DNA from: Microbacterium sp. ACRRU
GTDB taxonomy: Bacteria > Actinomycetota > Actinomycetes > Actinomycetales > Microbacteriaceae
DNA: 64,000 nucleotides
NCBI RefSeq assembly: GCF_022346945.1
Contig: NZ_JAKRNI010000011.1
Coordinates: forward strand, 1-64,000
Reading direction: 5' to 3'
Shown: positions 1 through 7,997 of the stretch, piece after piece
Position numbering within the stretch: position 1 is the stretch's first letter
Layout: the number at the start of each line of letters is the position of its first letter
Made by a program: the position numbers and the translations under genes
Notes under the pieces: generated by a model
The model's input: only the letters and a program-made list of their open reading frames with translations
Databases searched by the model: none
What the model was told of the DNA's origin: nothing

Positions 1-54
1 CCCTTCTTCCCCCACCCCCCGGACTTCGTCCCCCTGACGCAGAAGGCCTCAACG
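1..54. other. Left edge, no gene called
   Basis: These bases precede the first permease start codon. The frame of that gene has no stop codon here but also no alternative ATG, GTG or TTG. A TGA at 35-37 in another frame could end an upstream gene, for example the sugar-binding protein that usually precedes malF, but too little sequence is present to decide. AAGG near 42-47 is the likely ribosome binding site for the permease. Confidence 0.3.
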
Positions 55-1686
55 ATGACGGCTCCCCTCCTCGAATCCGACGCGCCCGCCGCGAAGAGAC
101 CCGATCCCGCCGCCGAGCGTCGCCGCCGCCGAGCGGAGCGTTACGCCGAAGCCGCGTCCGCCGGCTGGAAGGTGTGGCTGGTCAAGATCGTCGCGCTGGC
201 GATGATCGACGCGGCCGCGGTGTACGCCGTCATGGTGCTCGCGGGGACCGGACAGTGGGCTGTCGCCGCGGCCGTCGCGCTCATCGCGGTCGGCGTCAAC
301 GTCGTCTACCTGACCCCGGGTCTGCTGCCGGCGAAGTATTTGACGCCGGGGCTCATCTTCCTGCTGATCTTTCAGATCTTCGTCGTCGTGTACACGGTCT
401 ACATCGCCTTCACGAACTACGGCTCGGGCCACAACTCGACCAAGGACGATGCGGTGAACGCGCTTCTGCTGCAGTCGCAGACGCGCGTGGCCGACTCGGC
501 GACCTACCCCATCACCGTCGTCGAGCAGGGGGGCGTGTTCTCGTTGCTGGTGACCGACCCCGAGACCGGCGACGCTCTGGTCGGCACGACCGACGAGGCC
601 CTCGAGCCCGTGGACGCGGAGTTCTCCAGCGGGCGCGCCGTGTCGGCGGACGGCTACACCAGCCTCGACTTCGCGAGCATCATCGCCAATCAGGCCGAGA
701 TCGGCGCGATCGCCGTTCCCGTCTCGGACGACCCCAACGACGGGTTCCTCCGCACCACCGACGGCTCGAACGCGTACCTGTTCACGTCGAGCCTGACCTG
801 GGATGCCGCGGCCGACACGATGACCGACACCACCGACGGCACGGTGTACCGCGACACCGGCACGGGCGCCTTCACCGCCGATGACGGGACCGAGCTTCTG
901 CCCGGGTGGGTGGTGACGGTCGGCGCGGACAACTTCGTGCGCGCCTTCACGGAGGAGTCCATCCGCGGCCCCTTCGTCGCGGTGGCGATCTGGACGTTCG
1001 TCTTCGCGTTCCTGTCGGTGGCCACGACGTTCGTGCTGGGCCTCTTCCTCGCGATCGTGCTGAACGATCCGCGCATGAAGAGCCGCAAGTACTACCGCGT
1101 CGTGATGATCCTGCCGTACGCGTTCCCCGCCTTCCTGTCAGCGCTGGTGTGGGCCGGCATGTTCAACCAGGACTTCGGGTTCATCAACCAGGCGATCCTC
1201 GGCGGGGCCTCGATCCCGTGGCTGCAGGATCCGCTGCTGGCGAAGATCGCGATCCTCATCGTGAACCTGTGGCTGGGCTACCCGTACATGTTCCTCGTGT
1301 GCACGGGGGCTTTGCAGTCCATCCCCGACGACATCACCGAGGCGGGGCGCGTGGACGGCGCCAGTGTGTGGCAGGTCTTCCGCCACATCAAGTTCCCGCT
1401 CCTGCTGGTGTCGGTGGCTCCGCTTCTGATCTCGTCGTTCGCGTTCAACTTCAACAACTTCAACCTGATCTACATGCTCACCGGCGGCGGACCGCGATTC
1501 GCGGATGCCGCGATCAACGCCGGCGCCACCGACATCCTGATCTCGATGGTCTACAAGGTCGCCTTCGTCGGCCAGCTGCGTGACTTCGGTCTGGCCAGCG
1601 CGTTCTCGATCGTCATCTTCCTGCTCGTGGGCGTGATCTCGTACATCGGGTTCCGCCAGACCAAGGCTCTCGAGGAGCTGAACTGA
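55..1686 (+). CDS. malF: MalF-type sugar ABC transporter permease
   Basis: Membrane subunit of a carbohydrate ABC importer, 543 aa. Three hydrophobic segments lie at about residues 43-118. A hydrophilic region of roughly 180 residues (about 120-300) follows, and then a second membrane block with the conserved EAA loop near 425-445 (ITEAGRVDGAS). A large extracytoplasmic insert between early helices is the hallmark of MalF within this family and explains the length above the usual 290-320 aa. The ATG follows AAGG at suitable spacing. The stop is 1 nt before the malG-like gene, so the two are co-translated. The binding protein and ATPase are not in view. Maltose or maltodextrin is inferred from the MalF architecture, not shown. 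Confidence 0.88.
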   Translation: MTAPLLESDAPAAKRPDPAAERRRRRAERYAEAASAGWKVWLVKIVALAMIDAAAVYAVMVLAGTGQWAVAAAVALIAVGVNVVYLTPGLLPAKYLTPGLIFLLIFQIFVVVYTVYIAFTNYGSGHNSTKDDAVNALLLQSQTRVADSATYPITVVEQGGVFSLLVTDPETGDALVGTTDEALEPVDAEFSSGRAVSADGYTSLDFASIIANQAEIGAIAVPVSDDPNDGFLRTTDGSNAYLFTSSLTWDAAADTMTDTTDGTVYRDTGTGAFTADDGTELLPGWVVTVGADNFVRAFTEESIRGPFVAVAIWTFVFAFLSVATTFVLGLFLAIVLNDPRMKSRKYYRVVMILPYAFPAFLSALVWAGMFNQDFGFINQAILGGASIPWLQDPLLAKIAILIVNLWLGYPYMFLVCTGALQSIPDDITEAGRVDGASVWQVFRHIKFPLLLVSVAPLLISSFAFNFNNFNLIYMLTGGGPRFADAAINAGATDILISMVYKVAFVGQLRDFGLASAFSIVIFLLVGVISYIGFRQTKALEELN

Positions 1687-1687
1687 C

Positions 1688-2599
1688 ATGGCCACCGACA
1701 CCGCGACCGTCACCCGTCCCCGTCGTCCGGCGCCGGCGCCTCGCCGGTCGTTCGGCACCTGGTTCCGACAGACCGGGTGGCGCCACCTCGTCGGCATCGC
1801 GATGCTGATCTTCTCGGCGTTCCCCCTGTTGTACGTGCTGTCGGCGGCGTTGAACCCGGGGGGAACCCTGCTCACCGCGAACGGGCTCTTCCAGACGTTC
1901 AGCATCGACAGCTTCATCCGGTTGTTCTCTCTGCCGCAGCAGCCGTTCGCGGCCTGGTTCGTCAACTCTCTCGTGATCGGGCTGGCGACCGCGGCGGGGA
2001 CGGTCTTCCTCGGTGCTCTCGCCGCGTACTCGTTCTCGCGCATGCGCTTCACGGGTCGACGCTTCGGTCTGCTGAGCCTGCTGCTGGTGCAGATGTTCCC
2101 GCAGCTCCTGGCGTTCGTGGCGATCTTCCTTCTCATGACGACGATCGCCGACGTGTTCCCCGCGATCGGACTGAACACGCAGATCGGGCTCATCATGGTG
2201 TACCTCGGCGGCGCGCTCGGGGTGAACACGTACCTGATGTACGGCTTCTTCAACACCGTTCCCGCATCCATCGACGAGGCCGCCAAGATCGACGGTGCCG
2301 GTCACGCCCGCATCTTCTTCACGATCATCCTGCGTCTGGTGGCCCCGATCCTGGCGGTCGTGGGGCTGCTGTCGTTCATCGCGACGATGAACGACTTCGT
2401 GCTGGCATCCGTGATCCTCGTCGATCCCGCGAAGCAGACCCTCGCGGTGGGCCTCTACCAGTTCGTGTCGCAGGAGACGGCGACCAACTGGTCGGTGTTC
2501 GCGGCCGGGGCGGTGCTCGCGGCGATCCTGCCGATGGCGCTGTTCCTCGCGCTGCAGCGCTACATCGTGGGAGGGCTCACGGCCGGCAGCGTCAAGTGA
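1688..2599 (+). CDS. malG: MalG-type sugar ABC transporter permease
   Basis: Second membrane subunit of the importer, 303 aa, partner of the upstream MalF-like protein. After a basic N-terminus it has about six transmembrane segments. The EAA loop near residue 193 (SIDEAAKIDGAGHARIFF) contacts the ATPase. The C-terminus GGLTAGSVK is typical of MalG/CUT1 permeases. The ATG is 1 nt after the preceding stop, which indicates translational coupling. The gene ends 43 nt before the next gene, which has its own promoter-like sequence. Confidence 0.9.
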   Translation: MATDTATVTRPRRPAPAPRRSFGTWFRQTGWRHLVGIAMLIFSAFPLLYVLSAALNPGGTLLTANGLFQTFSIDSFIRLFSLPQQPFAAWFVNSLVIGLATAAGTVFLGALAAYSFSRMRFTGRRFGLLSLLLVQMFPQLLAFVAIFLLMTTIADVFPAIGLNTQIGLIMVYLGGALGVNTYLMYGFFNTVPASIDEAAKIDGAGHARIFFTIILRLVAPILAVVGLLSFIATMNDFVLASVILVDPAKQTLAVGLYQFVSQETATNWSVFAAGAVLAAILPMALFLALQRYIVGGLTAGSVK

Positions 2600-2628
2600 G
2601 CCCCGGCCCGTCGCGCTTCGCGCGCTTC

Positions 2629-2634
2629 TAGACT
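2629..2634 (+). promoter_or_regulatory. -10 box of a leaderless promoter (FBP-domain gene)
   Basis: TAGACT lies 8 nt before the ATG at 2643 and no Shine-Dalgarno sequence intervenes. Transcription would begin at or within a base or two of the start codon. Confidence 0.55.
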
Positions 2635-2642
2635 CGGATGCC

Positions 2643-3143
2643 ATGCGAGCACTCACCGAGAACGAGGTGCGCGACGCGTTCGTCAACGCCGCACCGGACG
2701 AGCTGCGAGTCGTGGCTCTGCCGCACGACTTCCTACTGACCGATTGGGATCACCTCGACTTCTGGGCGTGGCGGGATCCCCGCACCCGGGGCCGCGGCTA
2801 TCTCGTGACCGAACGCGACGGGGAAGCGACCGGGGTGGTTCTCCGGGTCGCCGACGGGCAGTCGCGGGCACGGTCGGCGATGTGCAATCTGTGCCACACG
2901 ATGCAGCCGGGCGACCAGGTGGCGCTTTTCACGGCGCGCAAAGCCGGGGCCGCGGGGGAGCAGGGCGATACGGTCGGAACGTACATGTGCGCCGACCTGT
3001 CGTGCCACGAGAACGTGCGCCTGGCGATGCCCCTGGCGCCGAGTGAGATCCGCGGGAGTGTGGACATGAAGATCGACGGCACGAAACGCCGTACCGAGGC
3101 GTTCGTCGAGCGGGTGCTCGAGACGGCCGGGGTGGAGCGGTGA
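2643..3143 (+). CDS. FBP domain-containing protein (FusB-like zinc finger)
   Basis: 166 aa. Family: FBP domain proteins, related to the C-terminal treble-clef zinc finger of FusB/elongation factor G-binding proteins. The four probable zinc ligands are CNLC at about 81-84 and CADLSC at about 116-121, followed by a conserved basic tail (KRRTEAFVERV). FusB relatives bind EF-G on stalled ribosomes; whether this chromosomal homologue does so is inference. It lacks a ribosome binding site and appears leaderless. Its last codons overlap the GTG of the sugar kinase by 4 bp, so the two are coupled although functionally unrelated at first sight. Confidence 0.8.
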   Translation: MRALTENEVRDAFVNAAPDELRVVALPHDFLLTDWDHLDFWAWRDPRTRGRGYLVTERDGEATGVVLRVADGQSRARSAMCNLCHTMQPGDQVALFTARKAGAAGEQGDTVGTYMCADLSCHENVRLAMPLAPSEIRGSVDMKIDGTKRRTEAFVERVLETAGVER

Positions 3144-4021
3144 GCGGGCGCGTCGTCGTGATCGGCGACGCCCTGATCGACGAGCTGCGCGATGACCACG
3201 GCGTGCGCGAGTTCGTCGGTGGCGCGGCGCTGAACGTCGCGGTGGGGCTGTCGCGCCTTGGCGTGCCCGCTTCGCTCATCGCGATGGTCGGCGACGACGC
3301 CGCGGGCGAGCAGATCCGGGCGTACCTCGCAGAGTACGACGTCGACCTGCTCCCGAGTCCGTCGGAGCACGGCTCGTCGCGTGCGGTCAGCACGCGGTCG
3401 GCGGGCGGCGAGCCGGAGTACGTCTTCAACGACGCCGCGCAGAACCGCCGCGTCCACTACGGCGACGCCGAGCGCCAGGCGCTGGCCGACGCGACCATGG
3501 TGGTCGTCAGCTGCTTCCCCTTCGACGACGCCGAGCAGACGGACGCGCTCCTGGATGCCGTGGGCTCGGCGTCCGCGTCGCTCGCGATCGATCCGAACCC
3601 CCGCGCCGGCATGCTGCACGACCGCGACGCGTTCGTGCGCGGTTTCGAGAAGGCCGCCGCCCGCGCGCAGCTGGTGAAGGTCGGCGAGGATGACGCGCAG
3701 CTGCTCTACGGCGGCCCGTTGGAGGACCTGCGCGAGAAGCTGACGGGCCTCGGCGTGGATGCCGTGCTCGCCACCTACGGCGCCGGGGGAGCCGCGATCG
3801 ACGCGGACGGGATGACGGTCTCGCGCGGTATCGCCGACCTCCCTGGCCGCATCGTCGACACGATGGGCGGCGGCGACGCGGTGCTCTCGACCACCGTCGC
3901 GCTCGTGCGCGAGGGCCTGCCCGAGGACGAGGCATCCTGGGGCTTCGTGTTGGACCGTGCGATGGAAGTGGCCGCGGCGACCTGCCGCAGCGAGGGAGCG
4001 CTCCTGCGCATCCCGGAGTGA
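3140..4021 (+). CDS. PfkB-family carbohydrate kinase
   Basis: 293 aa sugar kinase of the ribokinase/fructokinase family. The N-terminus VVVIGDALIDEL and the GGAALNVAVGLSRLG stretch form the substrate-binding lid. The second signature near residue 235-250, VDTMGGGDAVLST, carries the catalytic aspartate and the anion hole. One glycine replaces the more common alanine in DTxGAGD. Fructose, tagatose or another keto-sugar is the likely substrate. The start is GTG, overlapping the previous stop by 4 bp. Being downstream of MalF/MalG permeases suggests phosphorylation of an imported sugar, but substrate assignment is inference. Confidence 0.85.
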   Translation: MSGRVVVIGDALIDELRDDHGVREFVGGAALNVAVGLSRLGVPASLIAMVGDDAAGEQIRAYLAEYDVDLLPSPSEHGSSRAVSTRSAGGEPEYVFNDAAQNRRVHYGDAERQALADATMVVVSCFPFDDAEQTDALLDAVGSASASLAIDPNPRAGMLHDRDAFVRGFEKAAARAQLVKVGEDDAQLLYGGPLEDLREKLTGLGVDAVLATYGAGGAAIDADGMTVSRGIADLPGRIVDTMGGGDAVLSTTVALVREGLPEDEASWGFVLDRAMEVAAATCRSEGALLRIPE

Positions 4022-4033
4022 CCCCGCCCCGTG

Positions 4034-4063
4034 TTGGAACCATGCCCTCGGGGAGGGTAAGGT
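4034..4063 (+). promoter_or_regulatory. Candidate promoter of tRNA-Tyr
   Basis: TTGGAA (4034-4039) and TAAGGT (4058-4063) are separated by 18 nt and lie 50 nt before the tRNA, in the gap after the kinase gene. Confidence 0.45.
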
Positions 4064-4112
4064 AGGTGATCGCGCCTCTGGTCGACTGTGAAAGCCGGGC
4101 GGGTGCGCACCT

Positions 4113-4197
4113 GGCGAGTTACCCAAGCGGCCAAAGGGATCTGACTGTAAATCAGACTGCATTGCATTCGGGGGTTCGAATCCCTCACTCGCCACCA
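4113..4197 (+). tRNA. tRNA-Tyr (anticodon GTA)
   Basis: Acceptor arms GGCGAGT (4113-4119) and ACTCGCC (4187-4193) pair perfectly. The anticodon loop reads CTGTAAA with anticodon GTA. A long variable arm makes it a class II tRNA, as expected for bacterial tRNA-Tyr. The T loop GGTTCGAATCC is canonical and CCA is encoded (4195-4197). The 3' end overlaps the last codons of the convergent aztA gene. Confidence 0.97.
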
Positions 4198-4913
4198 CCA
4201 ACACCAGCAAGAGCCCCGGGAGACCGGGGCTTTTCGCTTTTCTTGCGCCTTCCCCGCCCGGGTTCCTGCCCGATGATCCGGCCGGCCTCCATCCGGACGA
4301 CGACGTCGGCTTCGGCGATGAGCCGGTCGTCGTGGCTGACGCACACCACGGCGGTGCCGCGCGCCGTCTCGTCAGCGATCGCGTCGCGGATGAGCGCCGC
4401 ACTGGCGGCATCCAGGGCCGTGGTCGGCTCGTCGAGCAGGAGCAGGTCGGCGCCGCGGGCGAGGCCCTGCGCGAGGAGGGCGCGCTGACGCTGACCGCCC
4501 GAGAGGGTGGCGAACGGCCGGCGGTGGAGGGCCGTCATGTCGACGCGGCGCAGCGCGTCATCGACGGCGGCTCGGGCCTCGCGGTCGAGGCGGCGCATCG
4601 CTCCGACGCGCCCCCAAGCGCCCACGACCACGACGTCGCGCACGGTAAGCGGGAGGCGCTCCGCGACCGCGGCGCGCTGCGGCACGAACGCGCGCGCCCG
4701 CGCGTCGACGACGACCGTGCCCGCGGAGGGGGCGCGCGCTCCGGCGAGCACCTCGATGAGCGTCGACTTGCCCGAGCCGTTGGGGCCGACCACCACGGTC
4801 AGGGCGTGCCGAGCGATGTCGAGATCGACGCCGTCGACCGCGCGCGTGTCATCGAAGTCGACGCGGATGCCGCGCAGTGCGGCAGCGGGCGAGAGTCGGG
4901 TGATCGGGGGCAT
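4185..4913 (-). CDS. aztA: Zinc ABC transporter ATP-binding protein AztA
   Basis: ATPase of the zinc importer encoded around it, 242 aa from the ATG at 4913. Walker A GPNGSGKS is at about 43-50, the ABC signature LSGGQ at 137-141, and Walker B LLLLDEP at about 157-163, followed by the switch histidine in VSHD. An in-frame ATG at 4922 (three residues longer) overlaps the -10 box, so 4913 is preferred and would be leaderless. It diverges from aztB across a Zur-like palindrome. The basic, glycine-rich C-terminal tail is odd: it is translated through the complement of the tRNA-Tyr terminator and 3' end, with the stop inside the tRNA gene. Confidence 0.88.
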   Translation of the reverse strand: MPPITRLSPAAALRGIRVDFDDTRAVDGVDLDIARHALTVVVGPNGSGKSTLIEVLAGARAPSAGTVVVDARARAFVPQRAAVAERLPLTVRDVVVVGAWGRVGAMRRLDREARAAVDDALRRVDMTALHRRPFATLSGGQRQRALLAQGLARGADLLLLDEPTTALDAASAALIRDAIADETARGTAVVCVSHDDRLIAEADVVVRMEAGRIIGQEPGRGRRKKSEKPRSPGALAGVGGGE

Positions 4914-4920
4914 GGCATCC

Positions 4921-4926
4921 ATTGTA
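4921..4926 (-). promoter_or_regulatory. -10 box of aztA (leaderless)
   Basis: On the minus strand TACAAT precedes the ATG at 4913 by 7 nt with no ribosome binding site. Confidence 0.5.
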
Positions 4927-4931
4927 TGAGT

Positions 4932-4960
4932 TTGAGAATCGTTCTCATTACGGATACGGT
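4932..4960 (+). promoter_or_regulatory. aztB promoter
   Basis: TTGAGA (4932-4937), a 17 nt spacer and TACGGT (4955-4960) lie 8 nt before the GTG at 4969, so the mRNA is probably leaderless. The -35 lies inside the Zur-like box. Confidence 0.5.
4933..4947. promoter_or_regulatory. Zur-like operator in the azt divergent promoter
   Basis: TGAGAATCGTTCTCA is a perfect palindrome of 6 bp arms around TCG. It matches the general TGAnAAnnnTTnTCA shape of actinobacterial Zur boxes. It overlaps the -35 of aztB and lies just upstream of the aztA -10, so one bound repressor could silence both directions when zinc is sufficient. Zur as the ligand protein is inferred from site shape and gene content. Confidence 0.7.
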
Positions 4961-4968
4961 CGACTCCC

Positions 4969-5823
4969 GTGCCGTGGTTCACCGATCCCCTCTCCCTCGA
5001 GTTCGTGCAGCGCGCGCTCCTTGGCGGCGTTCTCGTGGCCGTGCTGTGCGCGGTCGCCGGCACCTGGGTGATCGTGCGAGGCATGGCGTTTCTCGGCGAA
5101 GCGCTCGCGCACGGCATGCTTCCCGGGGTGGCGCTGGCCACCGTCCTCGGGCTCCCCGTCCTGCTCGGCGCAGCCGTCAGCGCCGTGGTGATGAGTTTCG
5201 GCATCGGCGTGCTGCAGCGTCGGGCGCGGCTGTCCTACGACACGAGTATCGGGATGCTGTTCGTCGGCATGCTGGCCCTCGGCGTCATCGTCATCTCCCA
5301 CGCCGGAAGCTTCGCGACGGATGCCACGGCGATCCTGTTCGGTGACATCCTCGCCGTCGGGACCGGTGACCTGGTCGTGCTCGTCGTGGCCACGGCGGTG
5401 GGCGTGGCCTCCGCGGCGTTCTTCCACCGCTCTCTCGTGGCCCTGGCGATCGACGAGCGTGTCGCCCGCGTTCTGCGACTGCGTCCCCGGGTCGCACAGA
5501 CCGTGCTCGTGGGGCTGGTGACCCTCGCGGTCGTGGCCTCGTACCAGGCCGTGGGCTCTCTGCTCGTGGTCGGCCTCTTGGTCGCCCCGGCCGTGGCCGC
5601 CCGGCAGTGGACCGAGCGCGTCCCCACCACCATGGCACTCGCCGCCGTGATCGGTTCGGCCGCCGTCTGCGCGGGACTTCTCGTCTCGTGGCACGCGGCC
5701 ACCGCCGCCGGCGCCACCATCGCCGCCACCGCGATCGCCGCAGCCGGCGTGTCCTGGGTCCTCCGCGCGGGGATCGACACCGTTCGGCGCCGCCTGGTCG
5801 CGCCCGATCTCGTCCCCGCCTGA
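4969..5823 (+). CDS. aztB: Zinc ABC transporter permease AztB
   Basis: 284 aa integral membrane protein of the ABC-3 (ZnuB/MntB) family. It shows about eight hydrophobic segments and the conserved GMAFLGEALAHGMLPGVALA stretch at about 43-62. The GTG start gives the conserved PLSLEFVQRALLGGVLVAVL N-terminus. A longer start is excluded by the promoter overlap. It forms the channel of the importer with AztA as ATPase and AztC as the binding protein. The stop TGA overlaps an ATG at 5823, so the next gene is coupled. Confidence 0.9.
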   Translation: MPWFTDPLSLEFVQRALLGGVLVAVLCAVAGTWVIVRGMAFLGEALAHGMLPGVALATVLGLPVLLGAAVSAVVMSFGIGVLQRRARLSYDTSIGMLFVGMLALGVIVISHAGSFATDATAILFGDILAVGTGDLVVLVVATAVGVASAAFFHRSLVALAIDERVARVLRLRPRVAQTVLVGLVTLAVVASYQAVGSLLVVGLLVAPAVAARQWTERVPTTMALAAVIGSAAVCAGLLVSWHAATAAGATIAATAIAAAGVSWVLRAGIDTVRRRLVAPDLVPA

Positions 5824-5837
5824 TGCAGAAAGCCTCC

Positions 5838-7052
5838 ATGTCTCACCGTTCTCCCCTTCGTCCTTTCGTCCTGTCGCTCGCGATGGTGCTCGCGCTGACC
5901 GGGTGCGCGGCGAACGGTCCGACGGCATCCGTGACCGAACCGGCCCCCGACACCCACGGCGAGATCGCCGGGGCCGAAGAGCTCGCGGAACCGGCGCTCG
6001 GTCTCACCTCGATCGATGCCCAGGGGCAGGTGTCCCACCTCGACCTCCTCGACGAGACGACGGTGGAGCTCGGGGCGGTCCGTGCCCCGCGCGCGGTCCA
6101 CAGCGACGGCCGCTACCTCTTCGCGATCGACGAGACCGGCGTCTCGGTCGTCGACAGCGGGGTGTGGACGTGGGATCACGTCGACCACTTCCACTACTAC
6201 CGCGCCGAGGCGCGCGTCCTCGGCGACGTCGAGGGGGCGGGGGCGGCGACGGTCGCGACGTCGAACTCGTCGACCACCGGCGGAACGGGCGTGTTCTTCC
6301 CCGAGTCCGGCGACGCCGTGCTGCTGGACACCGAGGCCCTCTCGAAGGGGCGGCTCGTGGAGTCCTTCCGTCTTTCACGCGAGCCCGGACCCGGCATGGT
6401 CGTGCCCGCCGGATCGTTCGCCGCGGTCGCCGCGGGCGACGAAGTGACGCTGCACACGGCGGACGGCGCCACCACGGGTGAGCCGGTCGCGTGCGAGGCC
6501 GCCGCCGGGACCCTCACCACCCGCGTGGGGGCCATCATCGGATGCCAGGACGGCGCGCTCCTCATCCACGTCGAGGACGAGCGGCCGGTCGTGGAGCGTA
6601 TCCCGTATCCCGACGGCGTGAACGCACCGCGGGCCACGACTTTCGCGAACCGCGAGGGGCGTCTCCGCGTCGCGGCTCTCGCGGGCGACGCCGGCATCTG
6701 GATGCTGGACACCCGCGCCCGCACGTGGACGCTCCTTCCCGTGCCCGAGCCGGTCGTCCAGGTCACCGCGGTCGACGACGCCGACGCGAACGTGCTCGCA
6801 CTGACCCCCGACGGGCGCGTGCTCGTGCTCGACGGCGAGACGGGCGCCATACGCGCGGCATCCGTTCCCCTGGTCGGGGCGAGCCTCGCCGCAGGCGACC
6901 CCGTGACCCTCGTGGCCGACCAGCAACGCGCGTACCTCAACGGTCCGGCGGAGGGACGGCTGTGGGAGATCGACTTCGCCGACAACTCCCGCCTCGCCCG
7001 TGAGTTCGAGACCGCTTCCGCGCCCGTGTTCTTCGCCGAGACGGGACGCTGA
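5838..7052 (+). CDS. AztD-like beta-propeller lipoprotein of the zinc locus
   Basis: 404 aa. The lipoprotein signal peptide ends in LALTGC with Cys23 as the lipidation site. The body is rich in short beta-strand repeats (for example GRVLVLDGETGAIR) typical of a seven-bladed propeller, as in the zinc metallochaperone AztD. A histidine-rich patch near residues 113-123, WDHVDHFHYYR, is a good candidate metal site. An alternative ATG at 5823 overlaps the aztB stop and would add five residues. It lies between aztB and aztC, so a role in handing zinc to AztC is likely. It is a diverged second AztD-like protein beside the true aztD downstream; function is inferred from position and fold. Confidence 0.7.
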   Translation: MSHRSPLRPFVLSLAMVLALTGCAANGPTASVTEPAPDTHGEIAGAEELAEPALGLTSIDAQGQVSHLDLLDETTVELGAVRAPRAVHSDGRYLFAIDETGVSVVDSGVWTWDHVDHFHYYRAEARVLGDVEGAGAATVATSNSSTTGGTGVFFPESGDAVLLDTEALSKGRLVESFRLSREPGPGMVVPAGSFAAVAAGDEVTLHTADGATTGEPVACEAAAGTLTTRVGAIIGCQDGALLIHVEDERPVVERIPYPDGVNAPRATTFANREGRLRVAALAGDAGIWMLDTRARTWTLLPVPEPVVQVTAVDDADANVLALTPDGRVLVLDGETGAIRAASVPLVGASLAAGDPVTLVADQQRAYLNGPAEGRLWEIDFADNSRLAREFETASAPVFFAETGR

Positions 7053-7053
7053 T

Positions 7054-7962
7054 ATGAAACTCTCCCGCCTCGCGGCTTCGCTGCTGCTCGCCGGAGCGCT
7101 GCTCACCGGCTGCGCATCCAGCCAGGGCGAGCGCCCGCTCGTCGTGGTGTCGACGAACATCCTCGGCGACGTCGTGTCGAACCTCGTCGGCGACGACGTC
7201 GAGGTCCTGACCCTCATGCGCCCGGGCGCCGATCCGCACTCGTTCGAGATCTCGGCATCCGAGGCGGCCCGCGTGCGTTCGGCCGACCTCGTCGTCTCGA
7301 ACGGGCTGGGGCTCGAGGAGGGCCTGCAGCAGCACCTCGATGCCGCCGCCGACGCCGGTGTGGCCGCCTTCGTCGCGGGCGACGTCGTCGACGTGCTGCC
7401 GTACACCTCGACCGACGCCGGGGGTGCGGACGACCCGCACTTCTGGACCGACCCCGCGCAGACCATCGCCGTCGTCGACGCGCTGGTCCCCGTCCTCGAA
7501 GGCGTGGACGGGGTGGATGCCGCCGCGATCGCCGCGCGCGCGGCCGACTACCGCGAGGCCCTCGAAGCCCTCGACGCCGACATGATGACCGCCTTCGCCG
7601 CCATCCCCGAGGCTCGGCGCGCCCTGGTCACGAACCACCACGTCTTCGGCTACCTGGCCGAGCGCTTTGGGTTCCGCGTCGTGGGCGCCGTCATCCCTGG
7701 CGGGACGACCCTCGCGGCCCCGAGCGCGAGCGATCTCGCCGATCTCGTCTCGGCGATCGACGAGGCGGGGGTGCGCACGATCTTCGCCGAGTCGTCGCAA
7801 CCCGACCGCTTGATGAAGGCGCTCGCCGAGGAAGCCGACGTGGACGTGACCGTCACCGAGCTCTTCACGGAGTCGTTGACGGATGCCACCGGGGGAGCCC
7901 CCGACTACCTGACCATGATGCGCGTCAACACGGAGCGCATCGCGACCGGCCTGTCGCCCTGA
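7054..7962 (+). CDS. aztC: Zinc ABC transporter substrate-binding protein AztC
   Basis: 302 aa metal-binding lipoprotein of the cluster A-I (ZnuA/AztC) family. The lipobox LLTGC has Cys20. Expected metal ligands are visible: His62 in GADPHSFE, His129 in DDPHFW, His195 or His196 in TNHHVFGY and probably Asp251 in SSQPDRLM. The loop between the first two histidines lacks the long His/Asp-rich insert of ZnuA, as in AztC. ATG at 7054 follows the previous stop by 1 nt, so it is translationally coupled. It captures Zn2+ outside the membrane for AztB/AztA. Confidence 0.9.
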   Translation: MKLSRLAASLLLAGALLTGCASSQGERPLVVVSTNILGDVVSNLVGDDVEVLTLMRPGADPHSFEISASEAARVRSADLVVSNGLGLEEGLQQHLDAAADAGVAAFVAGDVVDVLPYTSTDAGGADDPHFWTDPAQTIAVVDALVPVLEGVDGVDAAAIAARAADYREALEALDADMMTAFAAIPEARRALVTNHHVFGYLAERFGFRVVGAVIPGGTTLAAPSASDLADLVSAIDEAGVRTIFAESSQPDRLMKALAEEADVDVTVTELFTESLTDATGGAPDYLTMMRVNTERIATGLSP

Positions 7963-7997
7963 GCGCCCGGCCACCCCAGAGAAGAAAGAAGAATCAC

